A stretch of DNA of 64,000 nt from Sphingopyxis sp. RIFCSPHIGHO2_12_FULL_65_19 (GTDB lineage Bacteria > Pseudomonadota > Alphaproteobacteria > Sphingomonadales > Sphingomonadaceae): NCBI RefSeq assembly GCF_001830555.1, contig NZ_MIAM01000024.1:228-64227 (forward strand). The letters run 5' to 3'. A program made the translations under genes and the position numbers. This document shows, piece after piece, positions 8,546 through 17,965 of this stretch. Position 1 is the stretch's first letter. Every line of letters begins with the position of its first letter. Below the pieces are notes generated by a model. That model saw only the letters and a program-made list of their open reading frames with translations. It was not told where the DNA came from and ran no database searches.

Positions 8546-9708
8546 TTTTTGCTCCAACCGGCGGCGGGCGCGTGCTCGAGCCGCGCCTCGGGAATGATGT
8601 CGCGCATCCGCGCACAGAAATGCTTGAGACAGACTTCCTTGTCGCTGAGCGGCCCCATCGAAAAGCTTTTCGACTGCATGCCCATCTGGACGCGCGTGAT
8701 CAGTTCGGTGTCCTCGGCATTGACCTGGCGATTGATGCGCCAGTTGAGGTAGCGCGCGGCCTTCATCTCACGCCGCTCGTCGGGAAGGACGTAGGAAATC
8801 TCGCGGATCAGGCAGCTTGTCGGCCCGGTCGGCAGCCATTGCATGAAATCGACCTGATCGGGATAGATGTCGAACGCGACATTGGGCCACAGCTTGAAAT
8901 AGAGCCAGTGCCGCTGGTTGGCTTCGGGCAGGTGCTCGGCGCGCGGCAACAGCCGTTGATACATCCGTTCCGACCAGTTCACCGACGGCCGGTCGATCAA
9001 ATCGCCCCACATGCGATCGACCCGGTCCTCGGCCTCGACGCCATAGCTTTTGCCGAACAGCCGCGTCAGGCCGGGGTGCGCGACGGGGATGTGAAGGCCG
9101 TCCGAATAATTGTCGCCGACATTCTTCCAGTTCACGTCGCGCGGGCGCAGCGTGACGCGGCCCAGCGCGCCAAGTTCCTCGAAACGATAGGGTTCGACCA
9201 TCGCCTCATATGGCGCCATCATCGACGCGACCGACGGACCGCCATCATCGTCGAACCGCACGAACCAGAAACCGCGCCATTGCTCCAGCCCGACGGCGAC
9301 AAGCCCCGCCCGCCCCTTGTCGAGCGTCGGGTAGCTCGCCGAATCGGGCACGCCGGTCAGCCGCCCGTCGAGTTCATAGGTCCAGGCATGATAGGGGCAG
9401 ACGAGTTTTTTCGCGCAGCCGGCGGCGCCGTCGACAAGACGCGACCCGCGGTGGCGGCAAACATTTGTGAAAGCGCGCACGGCCCGGTCGGCGCCGCGCA
9501 CCAGGATCACGCTTTCACCGCAATAATCGATGCTGTGCCAATCACCGACATTCGGGATGTCGCTGTCGTGACAGACGACCTGCCAGCTCGGCCGGAAAAT
9601 CCGTTCGATTTCCGCCGCATGAAAATCGGGGTCGGCGTATGTCCAGGCAGGCAGCGACCAGCCGTCGAGGGGGTCAGGGTGCGAATCGCGAATGGGTGCA
9701 GTTGCCAT
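8542..9708 (-). CDS. Rieske [2Fe-2S] ring-hydroxylating oxygenase, alpha subunit
   Basis: 388 residues from the ATG at 9708, which has AAGGAACGAG upstream. The Rieske cluster ligands are C84-x-H86 (VCRHRGSRL) and C104-x2-H107 (VCPYHAWTY). The catalytic-domain motif NWKNVGDNYSDGLHIPVAHP supplies the mononuclear-iron histidines. It would hydroxylate or demethylate an unknown substrate, using electrons from a ferredoxin or reductase. No reductase or ferredoxin gene is adjacent; the coupled downstream gene is the FAD oxidoreductase. The divergent TetR gene and the operator in between indicate ligand-controlled expression. Quaternary-amine oxygenases such as GbcA are possible relatives, but the sequence alone does not decide. 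Confidence 0.88.
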   Translation of the reverse strand: MATAPIRDSHPDPLDGWSLPAWTYADPDFHAAEIERIFRPSWQVVCHDSDIPNVGDWHSIDYCGESVILVRGADRAVRAFTNVCRHRGSRLVDGAAGCAKKLVCPYHAWTYELDGRLTGVPDSASYPTLDKGRAGLVAVGLEQWRGFWFVRFDDDGGPSVASMMAPYEAMVEPYRFEELGALGRVTLRPRDVNWKNVGDNYSDGLHIPVAHPGLTRLFGKSYGVEAEDRVDRMWGDLIDRPSVNWSERMYQRLLPRAEHLPEANQRHWLYFKLWPNVAFDIYPDQVDFMQWLPTGPTSCLIREISYVLPDERREMKAARYLNWRINRQVNAEDTELITRVQMGMQSKSFSMGPLSDKEVCLKHFCARMRDIIPEARLEHAPAAGWSKK

Positions 9709-9718
9709 GGCTCGTTCC

Positions 9719-9740
9719 TTGTTATACAACCGTATAACAA
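9719..9740. promoter_or_regulatory. Perfect inverted-repeat operator between TetR and Rieske genes
   Basis: The 9-base arms TTGTTATAC (9719-9727) and GTATAACAA (9732-9740) are exact reverse complements around AACC. The dyad sits in the 33 bases between the two divergent starts, so one bound TetR dimer would block both genes. This is the classic layout of an autoregulated TetR operator. Confidence 0.85.
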
Positions 9741-9741
9741 T

Positions 9742-10332
9742 ATGCAGCCCGCTCGCCAAGCCTTTACGCGCGAAAGTGCCGACGCCCGCCGCGCCGACCT
9801 GATCGAGGCGACGGCCGCGGTGTTGGCCGAACAGGGGCTGGCCGGGACCAATGTCCGGGCGATCTGCGCCCGGGCGGGGGTCTCACCGGGACTGCTGCGC
9901 CATTATTTTGGCGGGATCGACGATCTGATCGCCGCGACCTATCAGGCAACAAGCGACCGAATGGACGCGATCTTCGCGGCGGCGGTGGATGCGGCGGGGG
10001 CCGATCCGCGCGCGCGGCTGGCCGCCTATCTGACCGCCAGCTTCCGGCCTCCCGTGACCGACCCCGAACTGCTCGGCGCATGGACGGCCTTTTGGGCCCT
10101 TGCACGCAGCGACGCGCGGATGGCGGCCATCCATGCCGAAAGCTACGCCGGTTATCGCGGCCGGCTTGGCGAATTATTGGCCGCGTGCGGCGCATCGGAC
10201 GCCCCGCGGCTGGCGATCATGCTGACCGCGATGGTCGACGGGCTATGGCTGGAATTGTCGCTCGATGCCGCCAGCTTCGGGGCGGAAGCGGCGGTCCAGA
10301 TGGTCGAGCGCGCGGTCGGCGCGCTCATCTGA
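9742..10332 (+). CDS. TetR-family repressor (BetI-like)
   Basis: 196 residues. The N-terminal helix-turn-helix is VRAICARAGVSPGLLRHYFG, followed by the TetR-type IDDLIAATYQ helix. The C-terminal ligand domain resembles BetI_C (ELLGAWTAFWALARSD, MLTAMVDGLWLELSLD). The ATG at 9742 directly follows the operator. It likely represses itself and the divergent Rieske-FAD pair until the substrate or a product binds. The BetI resemblance hints at a quaternary amine ligand, which is only suggestive. Its stop abuts the stop of the convergent M20 gene with no spacer. Confidence 0.88.
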   Translation: MQPARQAFTRESADARRADLIEATAAVLAEQGLAGTNVRAICARAGVSPGLLRHYFGGIDDLIAATYQATSDRMDAIFAAAVDAAGADPRARLAAYLTASFRPPVTDPELLGAWTAFWALARSDARMAAIHAESYAGYRGRLGELLAACGASDAPRLAIMLTAMVDGLWLELSLDAASFGAEAAVQMVERAVGALI

Positions 10333-11706
10333 TTATTTCGACAGGTCGCGCAGCAGGCTATCCCAATGGCCGAGCGCCGGTGCAATCGCATCGACCGGCA
10401 CCCGTTCGTTCAGTCCATGGGCAAAGCTGTCGCTAGCCTTTGAAAAAAGGCCCGCGACGCCATAGCTCGGGACGCCCACGATGCGGAAATGATAGCTGTC
10501 GGTCGCGCCCGCGCTCATCGACGGGATGATCGGCAGCCCCGGCGCGCGGGCATGAACCGCTTTCGTCACCGCCGCCATGACATCGGGCCGCAACGGCGAT
10601 GCGTCGCTGGCGCTCGCGTCGGGATCGCTATGCACCTTGATCGCTGGGTCGGCGATGACCTTCTCCAACTCGGCGCGCACCGTTTCGACGGGCACGCCGG
10701 GGAAAATGCGGCAGTTGATGTTCGCCGTTGCCCGTTGCGGAAGCGCATTTTCGGCATGGCCGCCCTTAACCAATGTCGGCACGCACGTGGTGCCGATCTG
10801 GCCGACATATTCGGGGTCGGAACGGATTTTGGCAATCGCCGCGGGGTCGGCCGGATTGGCGGCGAAGGCTTTCAGCGCCGCGCCGATGTCGCCGCCGACC
10901 TGATCGGCGACGATCGGCATGCCGATCTTGGTCAGCTCATTCTGCTGCGGTTGGAAACGATAGGCGCCGACCTTCGCCAGCGCGGCCGACAGCTGGACGA
11001 TGGCGTTGACGTCCGACGGGCGCGAACTGTGGCCGCCGGGGTTGGTCACTTCGAGCATGAAATCGGCATAGGTTTTTTCGCCCGCCTGCAACCCGTAATA
11101 TTGGGGCTTGCCATCCTCGCCGATCAGACCGCCGCCGCCGTCGCCGTTCAGCGCAAATTCGGCGCCCTTATATTTTGCGGCGAGCGCGCGCGTCGTGATC
11201 ATCGCGGTTTCTTCGTCGCCCGACAGCAGCAGGATGATCGAACGCTTGGGCTTGAAGCCATCCTGCTTCAGCTGCGCCATCGTCGCGACCATCATCGCGA
11301 CATCGAACTTGTTATCCTCCGACCCGCGGCCGAAAATATACCCCCCTTCCTCGACCGGAACGAAGGGGTCGCGCGTCCAATCCTTGGGGTCCGCCTCGAC
11401 GACGTCCATATGGCCCAGCAGCACGATCGGCTTCTGCTTTGTCGTGCCGTGGAGCGTCGCCGCAAAGGTTGCGGTTTCGCCGATGGGGGTGATCTCGATA
11501 TCGCTGTCGGCATAGCCCGCGGCTTTCAGCACGCTCGCATAATAGGCCGCGAGCTTGGGCACCTGTCCGCGCCCCTCGACAGTCGGGATCGCGATGCTGT
11601 CTTTCAGGATCTTCTTCGCGGTTTCGGCGTCGGCCGGCTTGGCGTGGACGGGCGCGGCGGCGAGCAGAGCGGCGGCGAGGGCGAGCAGAGCGGTATGGTT
11701 GCGCAT
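10333..11706 (-). CDS. Secreted M20 family metallopeptidase
   Basis: 457 residues with a signal peptide (MRNHTALLALAAALLAAAPVHA). The metal-site motifs of the M20/M25/M40 family are present: GHMDVV (H99, D101), GRGSEDNK (bridging D131), GDEET (catalytic E165, metal-binding E166) and a C-terminal SYHFR histidine. The dimerisation domain with GGHSSRPSDVNAI is intact. It probably cleaves small peptides or acyl amino acids in the periplasm; specificity cannot be read. It is transcribed alone, convergent with the TetR gene. Confidence 0.88.
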   Translation of the reverse strand: MRNHTALLALAAALLAAAPVHAKPADAETAKKILKDSIAIPTVEGRGQVPKLAAYYASVLKAAGYADSDIEITPIGETATFAATLHGTTKQKPIVLLGHMDVVEADPKDWTRDPFVPVEEGGYIFGRGSEDNKFDVAMMVATMAQLKQDGFKPKRSIILLLSGDEETAMITTRALAAKYKGAEFALNGDGGGGLIGEDGKPQYYGLQAGEKTYADFMLEVTNPGGHSSRPSDVNAIVQLSAALAKVGAYRFQPQQNELTKIGMPIVADQVGGDIGAALKAFAANPADPAAIAKIRSDPEYVGQIGTTCVPTLVKGGHAENALPQRATANINCRIFPGVPVETVRAELEKVIADPAIKVHSDPDASASDASPLRPDVMAAVTKAVHARAPGLPIIPSMSAGATDSYHFRIVGVPSYGVAGLFSKASDSFAHGLNERVPVDAIAPALGHWDSLLRDLSK

Positions 11707-11806
11707 GGACGCGGACTATGGCGCATCGTCGGCCGGCGTCAATCGTCGAGGCCAAAAGCCGCGATCGCTGCGACGAATATCGGCTAGCGACCGGAAGCGG
11801 CCGCTC

Positions 11807-11932
11807 TTCTCCCCTCCCGCTTGCGGGAGGGGTCGGGGGTGGGCATCGAAAGTGCGATGGCCCACCCCGCTGCGACTAGCCAGCAAGCTGGCAAGTCTCG
11901 CTGCCCCTCCCGCTTGCGGGATGGGATGGTCA
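11807..11932. repeat. REP/BIME-like intergenic repeat
   Basis: The 272 bases between the M20 gene and nth contain CCCTCCCGCTTGCGGGAGGG, a near-perfect hairpin at about 11812. A GGGGTGGGC...GCCCACCCC pair follows, then a second CCCCTCCCGCTTGCGGGA near 11904. The layout resembles extragenic palindromes scattered through sphingomonad genomes. No gene is seen here. Copy number elsewhere in the genome cannot be judged from this window. Confidence 0.7.
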
Positions 11933-11978
11933 CGTACTTCCTAAATGGCCGCTCCCCACCCCATTGCAGCCGTTCCCA

Positions 11979-12635
11979 TCACACGGCCTTCTTCGCCTTC
12001 GGCGCGGGCGTCTTGGGCTTGTATCGGCACAGGTCGGCGACCGGGCAGCGCCAGCATTCGGGCGTGCGGGCCTTGCAGATATAGCGGCCGTGGAGGATCA
12101 GCCAGTGGTGCGCGCCGACGCGGAAGGGCGCGGGCGTGTCCTTTTCCAGCTTTTTTTCGACCGCCAGCACCGTCTTGCCCGGCGCCAGCCCGGTGCGGTT
12201 GCCGACGCGAAAGATATGCGTATCGACCGCGAAGGTTTCGGCCCCGAACGCGCAGTTCATCACGACATTGGCGGTTTTGCGCCCGACGCCGGGCAGTTCG
12301 ACGAGCGTGTCGCGGTCGGCGGGGACGTCGCCGCCGAAGTCGCGGACAAGGATTTCGGAGAGCGCGATGACGTTTTTCGCCTTGGCGTTGAACAGCCCGA
12401 TCGTCTTGATATGCTGCTTCAACCCCGCCTCGCCCAGGTCGACCATCTGCTGCGGGGTTTTCACATCCTCGAACAACCGCCGCGTCGCCTTGTTCACCCC
12501 GACGTCGGTCGCCTGCGCCGACAGCACCACCGCGACGAGCAATTGATAGTCATTGCCGAATTGCAGCTCGGTCTCGGGACTCGGATTGAGTTCGGCAAGG
12601 CGGCGGTAGAACTCGAAAATATCGGCCTTTTTCAT
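11979..12635 (-). CDS. nth: Endonuclease III
   Basis: 218-residue DNA glycosylase/AP lyase that removes oxidised pyrimidines in base excision repair. The helix-hairpin-helix LPGVGRKTANV carries the catalytic K120 and D138 follows in VDTHIFRV. The [4Fe-4S] cluster ligands C187-x6-C194-x2-C197-x5-C203 have exactly the family spacing. The ATG at 12635 begins MKKADIFEFYRRL; longer readings upstream are not conserved. It lies five bases after the dapB stop, so the two form an operon. Confidence 0.96.
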   Translation of the reverse strand: MKKADIFEFYRRLAELNPSPETELQFGNDYQLLVAVVLSAQATDVGVNKATRRLFEDVKTPQQMVDLGEAGLKQHIKTIGLFNAKAKNVIALSEILVRDFGGDVPADRDTLVELPGVGRKTANVVMNCAFGAETFAVDTHIFRVGNRTGLAPGKTVLAVEKKLEKDTPAPFRVGAHHWLILHGRYICKARTPECWRCPVADLCRYKPKTPAPKAKKAV

Positions 12636-12640
12636 CGCCG

Positions 12641-13369
12641 TTACGACAGTCCCAGCACCTGTGGCATGGTGTAGCGTTCGGGCTTCTGGTTCAGCAACCA
12701 CAGCGCCGCGCGCACGGCACCGCGTGCGAATATCATGCGGTTCTCGGCGCGGTGCGACAGGGTGATCATTTCTTCGGGGCCGGCAAAAATCACGTCATGG
12801 TCGCCCGCGACGGTGCCGCCGCGCAGGCTCGCAAAACCGATCTTGCCGTGGCCGCGCGCGCCGGTCAGGCCGTCGCGGCCGCGTTCTGAACAGGTGTCGA
12901 GGTTGATCCCCCGCCCCTCGGCGGCGGCCTGTCCCAGCAGCAATGCGGTGCCGCTGGGCGCATCGACCTTCATCCGGTGATGCATTTCGAGCACCTCGAT
13001 ATCATATTCCGGGTCGAGCCGGGCCGCCGCCTCGCGCACCAGATGCGCAAGCAGGGTCACGCCGAGCGAGGTGTTGCCGGTCTGGAGCACCGCAATGTCG
13101 CGCGCCGCATCGTCGATCAGATAATGGTGGCGTTCTTCCAGCCCGGTGGTGCCGATGACGATCGGTTTGCGCGCCGCGACGCACGCGTCGAGCGTCGCCT
13201 CGAGCGCGGCGGGCGAGGAGAAATCGACGAGCACGTCGCTCTCGCTCGCCAGCTTTACGACATTGCCGCCGCGATCGACGCCGCAATGACGCTGTCCCGC
13301 TTCGGATATGGCGGCGGCGAGCGCGACGCCCATCCGCCCTTCGCTGCCGATAATGCCGATGCTGGTCAT
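12641..13369 (-). CDS. dapB: 4-hydroxy-tetrahydrodipicolinate reductase
   Basis: 242-residue enzyme of the diaminopimelate/lysine pathway, reducing 4-hydroxy-tetrahydrodipicolinate with NAD(P)H. The N-terminal nucleotide-binding motif IIGSEGRMG is seen, and the active-site signature EMHHRMKVDAPSGTA carries H130, H131 and K134. The ATG at 13369 was chosen because it starts MTSIGIIG, the conserved N-terminus. It is the first gene of a dapB-nth operon. Length is slightly short of E. coli DapB, as usual in alphaproteobacteria. Confidence 0.96.
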   Translation of the reverse strand: MTSIGIIGSEGRMGVALAAAISEAGQRHCGVDRGGNVVKLASESDVLVDFSSPAALEATLDACVAARKPIVIGTTGLEERHHYLIDDAARDIAVLQTGNTSLGVTLLAHLVREAAARLDPEYDIEVLEMHHRMKVDAPSGTALLLGQAAAEGRGINLDTCSERGRDGLTGARGHGKIGFASLRGGTVAGDHDVIFAGPEEMITLSHRAENRMIFARGAVRAALWLLNQKPERYTMPQVLGLS

Positions 13370-13493
13370 GCTGCGTCCCCTTGCCTTCGCTCCCCCCTTA
13401 GCCCTTCGCATCGCGCGAAGTCGAGACGCCCGTCGGCCGCCACGGCGCCAGCGCGTCTCGACTTCGCCCGATCCAAACGGATAGAGAGGCGGA

Positions 13494-14659
<1,166 letters not shown>

Positions 14660-14667
14660 CTATTCGC

Positions 14668-14696
14668 TTGACGAATCTCCGGCAAGCCGATAAGCG
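14668..14696 (+). promoter_or_regulatory. Candidate sigma-70 type promoter of rpmB
   Basis: TTGACG at 14668-14673 is followed by 17 bases and TAAGCG at 14691 (or GATAAG at 14689 with shorter spacing). It lies about 95 bases before rpmB in the divergent tadA-rpmB gap. The -35 is good and the -10 poor. Confidence 0.4.
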
Positions 14697-14790
14697 CGCG
14701 CCTTTCCCGGCTCACTCCGGTCCTGTTCTGCCCGTTTTTCGGGAAGTGCCCGGACGCCGATCCGAAATTTTTTTGACGAGGACGAAGACC

Positions 14791-15084
14791 ATGTCGCGCA
14801 TCTGCGAACTGACCGGCAAGGGCCGCCAGGTAGGCCACAATGTCAGCCACGCCAACAACAAGACCAAGCGCACCTTTCTGCCGAACCTGCAGAATGTGAC
14901 CTTGCTGTCGGACGCGCTCGGCAAGGGCGTGAAGCTGCGCGTGTCGACGCACGGCCTGCGCACGGTCGAACATAATGGCGGTCTCGACAACTGGCTGCTG
15001 AAGGCCGGCGACGACCAGCTTTCGGCCAGCGCCCGCAAGGTGAAGAAGGAAGTCGCGAAGAAGCTGGCCGAAAAGGCCGCTTAA
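14791..15084 (+). CDS. rpmB: 50S ribosomal protein L28
   Basis: 97 residues, [29 protein letters not shown] being the signature N-terminus of L28 ([17 protein letters not shown]). The C-terminal [13 protein letters not shown] tail is the alphaproteobacterial form. The ATG at 14791 has GACGAGGACG upstream; an in-frame ATG at 14653 lacks family support. It is followed by a strong terminator. Confidence 0.97.
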   Translation: MSRICELTGKGRQVGHNVSHANNKTKRTFLPNLQNVTLLSDALGKGVKLRVSTHGLRTVEHNGGLDNWLLKAGDDQLSASARKVKKEVAKKLAEKAA

Positions 15085-15110
15085 GCGCTTTCGCATCGCC
15101 GAAGCAATCA

Positions 15111-15138
15111 GGCGGCCGGGCTTACCGGGCCGCCTTTT
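15111..15138 (+). terminator. Rho-independent terminator after rpmB
   Basis: GGCGGCC at 15111-15117 pairs with GGCCGCC near 15128-15134, followed by TTTTT. It overlaps the 3' end of the convergent phytase-like gene. Confidence 0.8.
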
Positions 15139-16120
15139 TGCTGTCCGGCATCTTTCGCGGCGGCAGGGCCGTCAGCTCGAATTGCAGCAACAGGCTGCGC
15201 TGCCAGACATTGAAATTGTCGTCGGCGACAAGCCACAGCCAAATGCGGCCATCCTCGACCGCAATCGCCGCTCCTTCGTAATTTTCTGCCAGCGGCTTGG
15301 GCACACGGCCGATCGTCCGCGACCGCACGACGGCGTCTTTTGCGATATCCGCAGGATCGACGATGGCGAGGATCGTGGTGAACACGGGGTTGAAGCCGAG
15401 CCGTCGATGCACGAGCAGGATTCGCCCGTCGGGCAGCGTCGCAGCATCGCTGACCAGCCCACGGCCCGCCGAATCATAATAGAAACGAATCGGCACGGAG
15501 CCAGCGGCCGCCGGATCGCCGGTGTAGATCAGCCCCTCGCGACCCCGCGGATCATGGTCGGCATCCTCCGAAAAAATGACCGTCCGCCCGTCGGCAAGCC
15601 GCGCCATGGCCTCTGGGCCGCGATTCCGGGGCCAGCGCGGCCTGGGCAATTGCTGGCGCGATTCGATGTGCGAAAGCCCGGCATCGAGACGCCAGATCTG
15701 GTTGACCACCTCGAGCGCGACCCACGCCTTGCCGCTCGCAGCGTCGATGAACATGGCTTCGGTGTCGGCCGCCGCCTTGCGTGCGGGGCGGCCGTCGATC
15801 GTCGGCAGCGCGCGAATCCGGACCGACGACACCGCCCCGCGCGAATCGAGCGCAAGCCGGGTCGAATAGCCATTGTCGCCGATCAGCAGAAACTGCCCCG
15901 GCGCGGTGCGGGCCAGCGCGGAGAAGCCCCCGAATCGGTCGTGGGGGCTGACAAGACGCCAGCCACGGACAAAGCGCATGCTGCCGCTTTTTTCGGGAGC
16001 GAAGGCCAGCGGGCGCGAAACGGCGCTCTGCGTCATATCGTCCTGCGGATAGCGGATGACGGTGCCCGGAACCGGGCCCAGGGCCAGGAAGATCAGGGCG
16101 GCAAGGAGCAGGCGGCGCAT
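15122..16120 (-). CDS. Secreted esterase-like phytase family protein
   Basis: 332 residues from the ATG at 16120, which starts a signal peptide (MRRLLLAALIFLALGPVPGT). The rest reads as a beta-propeller-like protein of the esterase-like-activity-of-phytase family: FGGFSALA..FLLIGDNGYS, NRGPEAMARLADGRTVIF, ENYEGAAIA and IWLWLVADDNFN are its recurrent blade motifs. Function in this family is poorly defined; a periplasmic phosphoesterase is plausible but unproven. It is a single gene on the minus strand whose stop lies in the rpmB terminator. Confidence 0.75.
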   Translation of the reverse strand: MRRLLLAALIFLALGPVPGTVIRYPQDDMTQSAVSRPLAFAPEKSGSMRFVRGWRLVSPHDRFGGFSALARTAPGQFLLIGDNGYSTRLALDSRGAVSSVRIRALPTIDGRPARKAAADTEAMFIDAASGKAWVALEVVNQIWRLDAGLSHIESRQQLPRPRWPRNRGPEAMARLADGRTVIFSEDADHDPRGREGLIYTGDPAAAGSVPIRFYYDSAGRGLVSDAATLPDGRILLVHRRLGFNPVFTTILAIVDPADIAKDAVVRSRTIGRVPKPLAENYEGAAIAVEDGRIWLWLVADDNFNVWQRSLLLQFELTALPPRKMPDSKKAAR

Positions 16121-16281
16121 CGCGGTGGGGGTAGGGCGGCGGCGGCAGAAAGGAAAGCGGCTCACCGCAGAAAGCTGAACATCAGCCAACAACCATGTTC
16201 AGGCTTCGCTCAATGCGAATCGGGCAAAACCTCTTCATCGACACTGCCCAGATGGGCCCAAGACGACGAAGGAGAACGACA

Positions 16282-16683
16282 ATGAAAAAGATGGTGACCC
16301 TCTCGATCGCCGCCCTGATGTCCACCGCGACGCTGGGGATGGCGGCTCCCGCCGCGGCGCAGAACGGCTATTACGACCGTGACGGCTATTCGAGCTATTA
16401 CAGCGGCTATGACCGCGACGATCGTCGCTATGACCGCCGCGACTATCGCCGGGACAACCGCCGCGATTACCGCAACAATCGCAATTATTACCGCGGTGAC
16501 CGCCGCAATTATCGTCAGTGCGACAAGGGCACCGGCGGCACCGTGATCGGTGCGATTGCAGGCGGCCTTGCTGGTCACGAAATCGCCGGCCGCGGCGACC
16601 GCACGGTCGGAACGATCATCGGCGGCGCAGTTGGCGCGATCGCCGGCCGCGCGATCGACAAGGGGAATGACGGTTGCCGTTAA
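16282..16683 (+). CDS. Glycine-zipper 2TM-domain envelope protein
   Basis: 133 residues. A signal peptide (MKKMVTLSIAALMSTATLGMAAPAAA) is followed by about 60 residues made almost only of Tyr, Arg, Asp and Asn. A glycine-zipper pair follows (GGTVIGAIAGGLAGHEIAG and GTIIGGAVGAIAGRAID), as in the Rickettsia 17-kDa antigen family. The ATG at 16282 has GGAGAACG upstream. It probably sits in the outer membrane or periplasm; the role is unknown. A TGTTCAGGCTTCGCTCAATG element just upstream (16196-16215) resembles a motif often seen before sphingomonad genes. Confidence 0.8.
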   Translation: MKKMVTLSIAALMSTATLGMAAPAAAQNGYYDRDGYSSYYSGYDRDDRRYDRRDYRRDNRRDYRNNRNYYRGDRRNYRQCDKGTGGTVIGAIAGGLAGHEIAGRGDRTVGTIIGGAVGAIAGRAIDKGNDGCR

Positions 16684-16733
16684 GAGGCAGTCCCGACCCC
16701 CAATAATTTCCTCTCCCCTTATCCCCCGTCCGG

Positions 16734-16754
16734 CCCCGCGCCGGGCGGGGTTTT
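16734..16754 (+). terminator. Rho-independent terminator
   Basis: CCCCGC (16734-16739), loop GCCGG, GCGGGG (16745-16750) and TTTT form a compact GC-rich hairpin with a T run, 50 bases after the glycine-zipper gene. Confidence 0.75.
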
Positions 16755-16873
16755 CTTTGCGTCACAGGCGATTGGGAGGAGGAGCTTGCCTTAAAGCCAT
16801 GGCAAGCCTAGGTTTGCTGCCAAGTGCACGTTCGCGGTTTTGCGGGCGCGTGAGCAGACAGGTAATAATAGCC

Positions 16874-17965
16874 ATGCGGCAAATGGCAACGCCATCGAGG
16901 CGACCGCCGCGGCCCAGCCCGGCGGGTAAAGGACGAAGCAAGACGGGTGGCGATGCGCGCCCGATGCCGATCACGCGGCCGCGCAGCTATGCCGCGATCG
17001 ACCTTGGCACCAACAATTGTCGGCTGTTGATCGCACGCCCCCAAAATGACGAACTCGTGGTCATCGACGCCTTTTCGCGGATCGTCCGGCTCGGCGAGGG
17101 ACTGCACGGCACCGGCCGGATCAGCAATGCTGCGATGGACCGCACCGTCGCCGCGCTGTCGATCTGCGCCGACAAGCTGCGCCGCCGCCACGTATCGCTG
17201 TCGCGTGCCGTTGCGACCGAGGCGTGCCGCCGCGCGACCAATGGCGAAGAACTCGCCGAGCGCGTACGGCGCGAGACGGGAATTGTCCTCGACATCATTT
17301 CGGCTGCCGAAGAGGCACGGCTCGCCGTTCTCGGCTGCCACAATCTGATGGAACCCGGCGACGGCCCGGCGCTGATCTTTGACATCGGCGGCGGTTCGAC
17401 CGAGCTGATGCGCGTCGACGTGTCGGACGATGACGTCAAGATCCACGACTGGATCAGCGTGCCGTGGGGCGTCGTGTCCCTGACCGAGCATGCTCCGCTG
17501 CCCGACGACAGCCTCGCCGGACGTCAGGCCGCCTATGCGCATATGCGCGAGGTGACGCGCGACGCCTTTGCCGCCTTCGCCGGGCGCGCGGAACGCTTTG
17601 CCGGGCAATCGCTCCGCCTGCTTGGCACCAGCGGCACCGTGACGACGCTCGCCAGCGTGTTCCTCGACCTGCCGCGCTATGATCGCCGCGCGGTCGACGG
17701 ACTCGTCGTGCCGTCCGACGCGATGCGCGACATCAGCCGCCGCCTTGCCGATGCCAGCATCGCCGACCGCGCAGAAATCGCGTGCATCGGCCGCGAGCGC
17801 GCCGATCTGGTCGTTGCCGGCTGCGCGATCCTCGAAAGCATTATCGACCTGTGGCCCGCGGCGCGGGTCGGCGTCGCCGACCGCGGCATTCGCGAGGGGA
17901 TCTTGCGCTGCCTTGCCATGCAGGGCCGCGACATCCCGGTGACCCGCCGCGAGTATCGCAAATGA
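16874..17965 (+). CDS. ppx: Ppx/GppA family phosphatase
   Basis: About 363 residues from ATG 16874 (an ATG at 16883 is also possible). The actin-like fold motifs of exopolyphosphatase / guanosine pentaphosphate phosphohydrolase are present: AAIDLGTNNCRLL (phosphate 1), FDIGGGSTELM (phosphate 2) and LLGTSGTVTTLA. The protein lacks the extra C-terminal domains of E. coli Ppx, as usual in alphaproteobacteria. It hydrolyses polyphosphate or pppGpp; which one is not decidable here. Its stop shares ATGA with rlmE, so the two are translationally coupled. Confidence 0.88.
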   Translation: MRQMATPSRRPPRPSPAGKGRSKTGGDARPMPITRPRSYAAIDLGTNNCRLLIARPQNDELVVIDAFSRIVRLGEGLHGTGRISNAAMDRTVAALSICADKLRRRHVSLSRAVATEACRRATNGEELAERVRRETGIVLDIISAAEEARLAVLGCHNLMEPGDGPALIFDIGGGSTELMRVDVSDDDVKIHDWISVPWGVVSLTEHAPLPDDSLAGRQAAYAHMREVTRDAFAAFAGRAERFAGQSLRLLGTSGTVTTLASVFLDLPRYDRRAVDGLVVPSDAMRDISRRLADASIADRAEIACIGRERADLVVAGCAILESIIDLWPAARVGVADRGIREGILRCLAMQGRDIPVTRREYRK

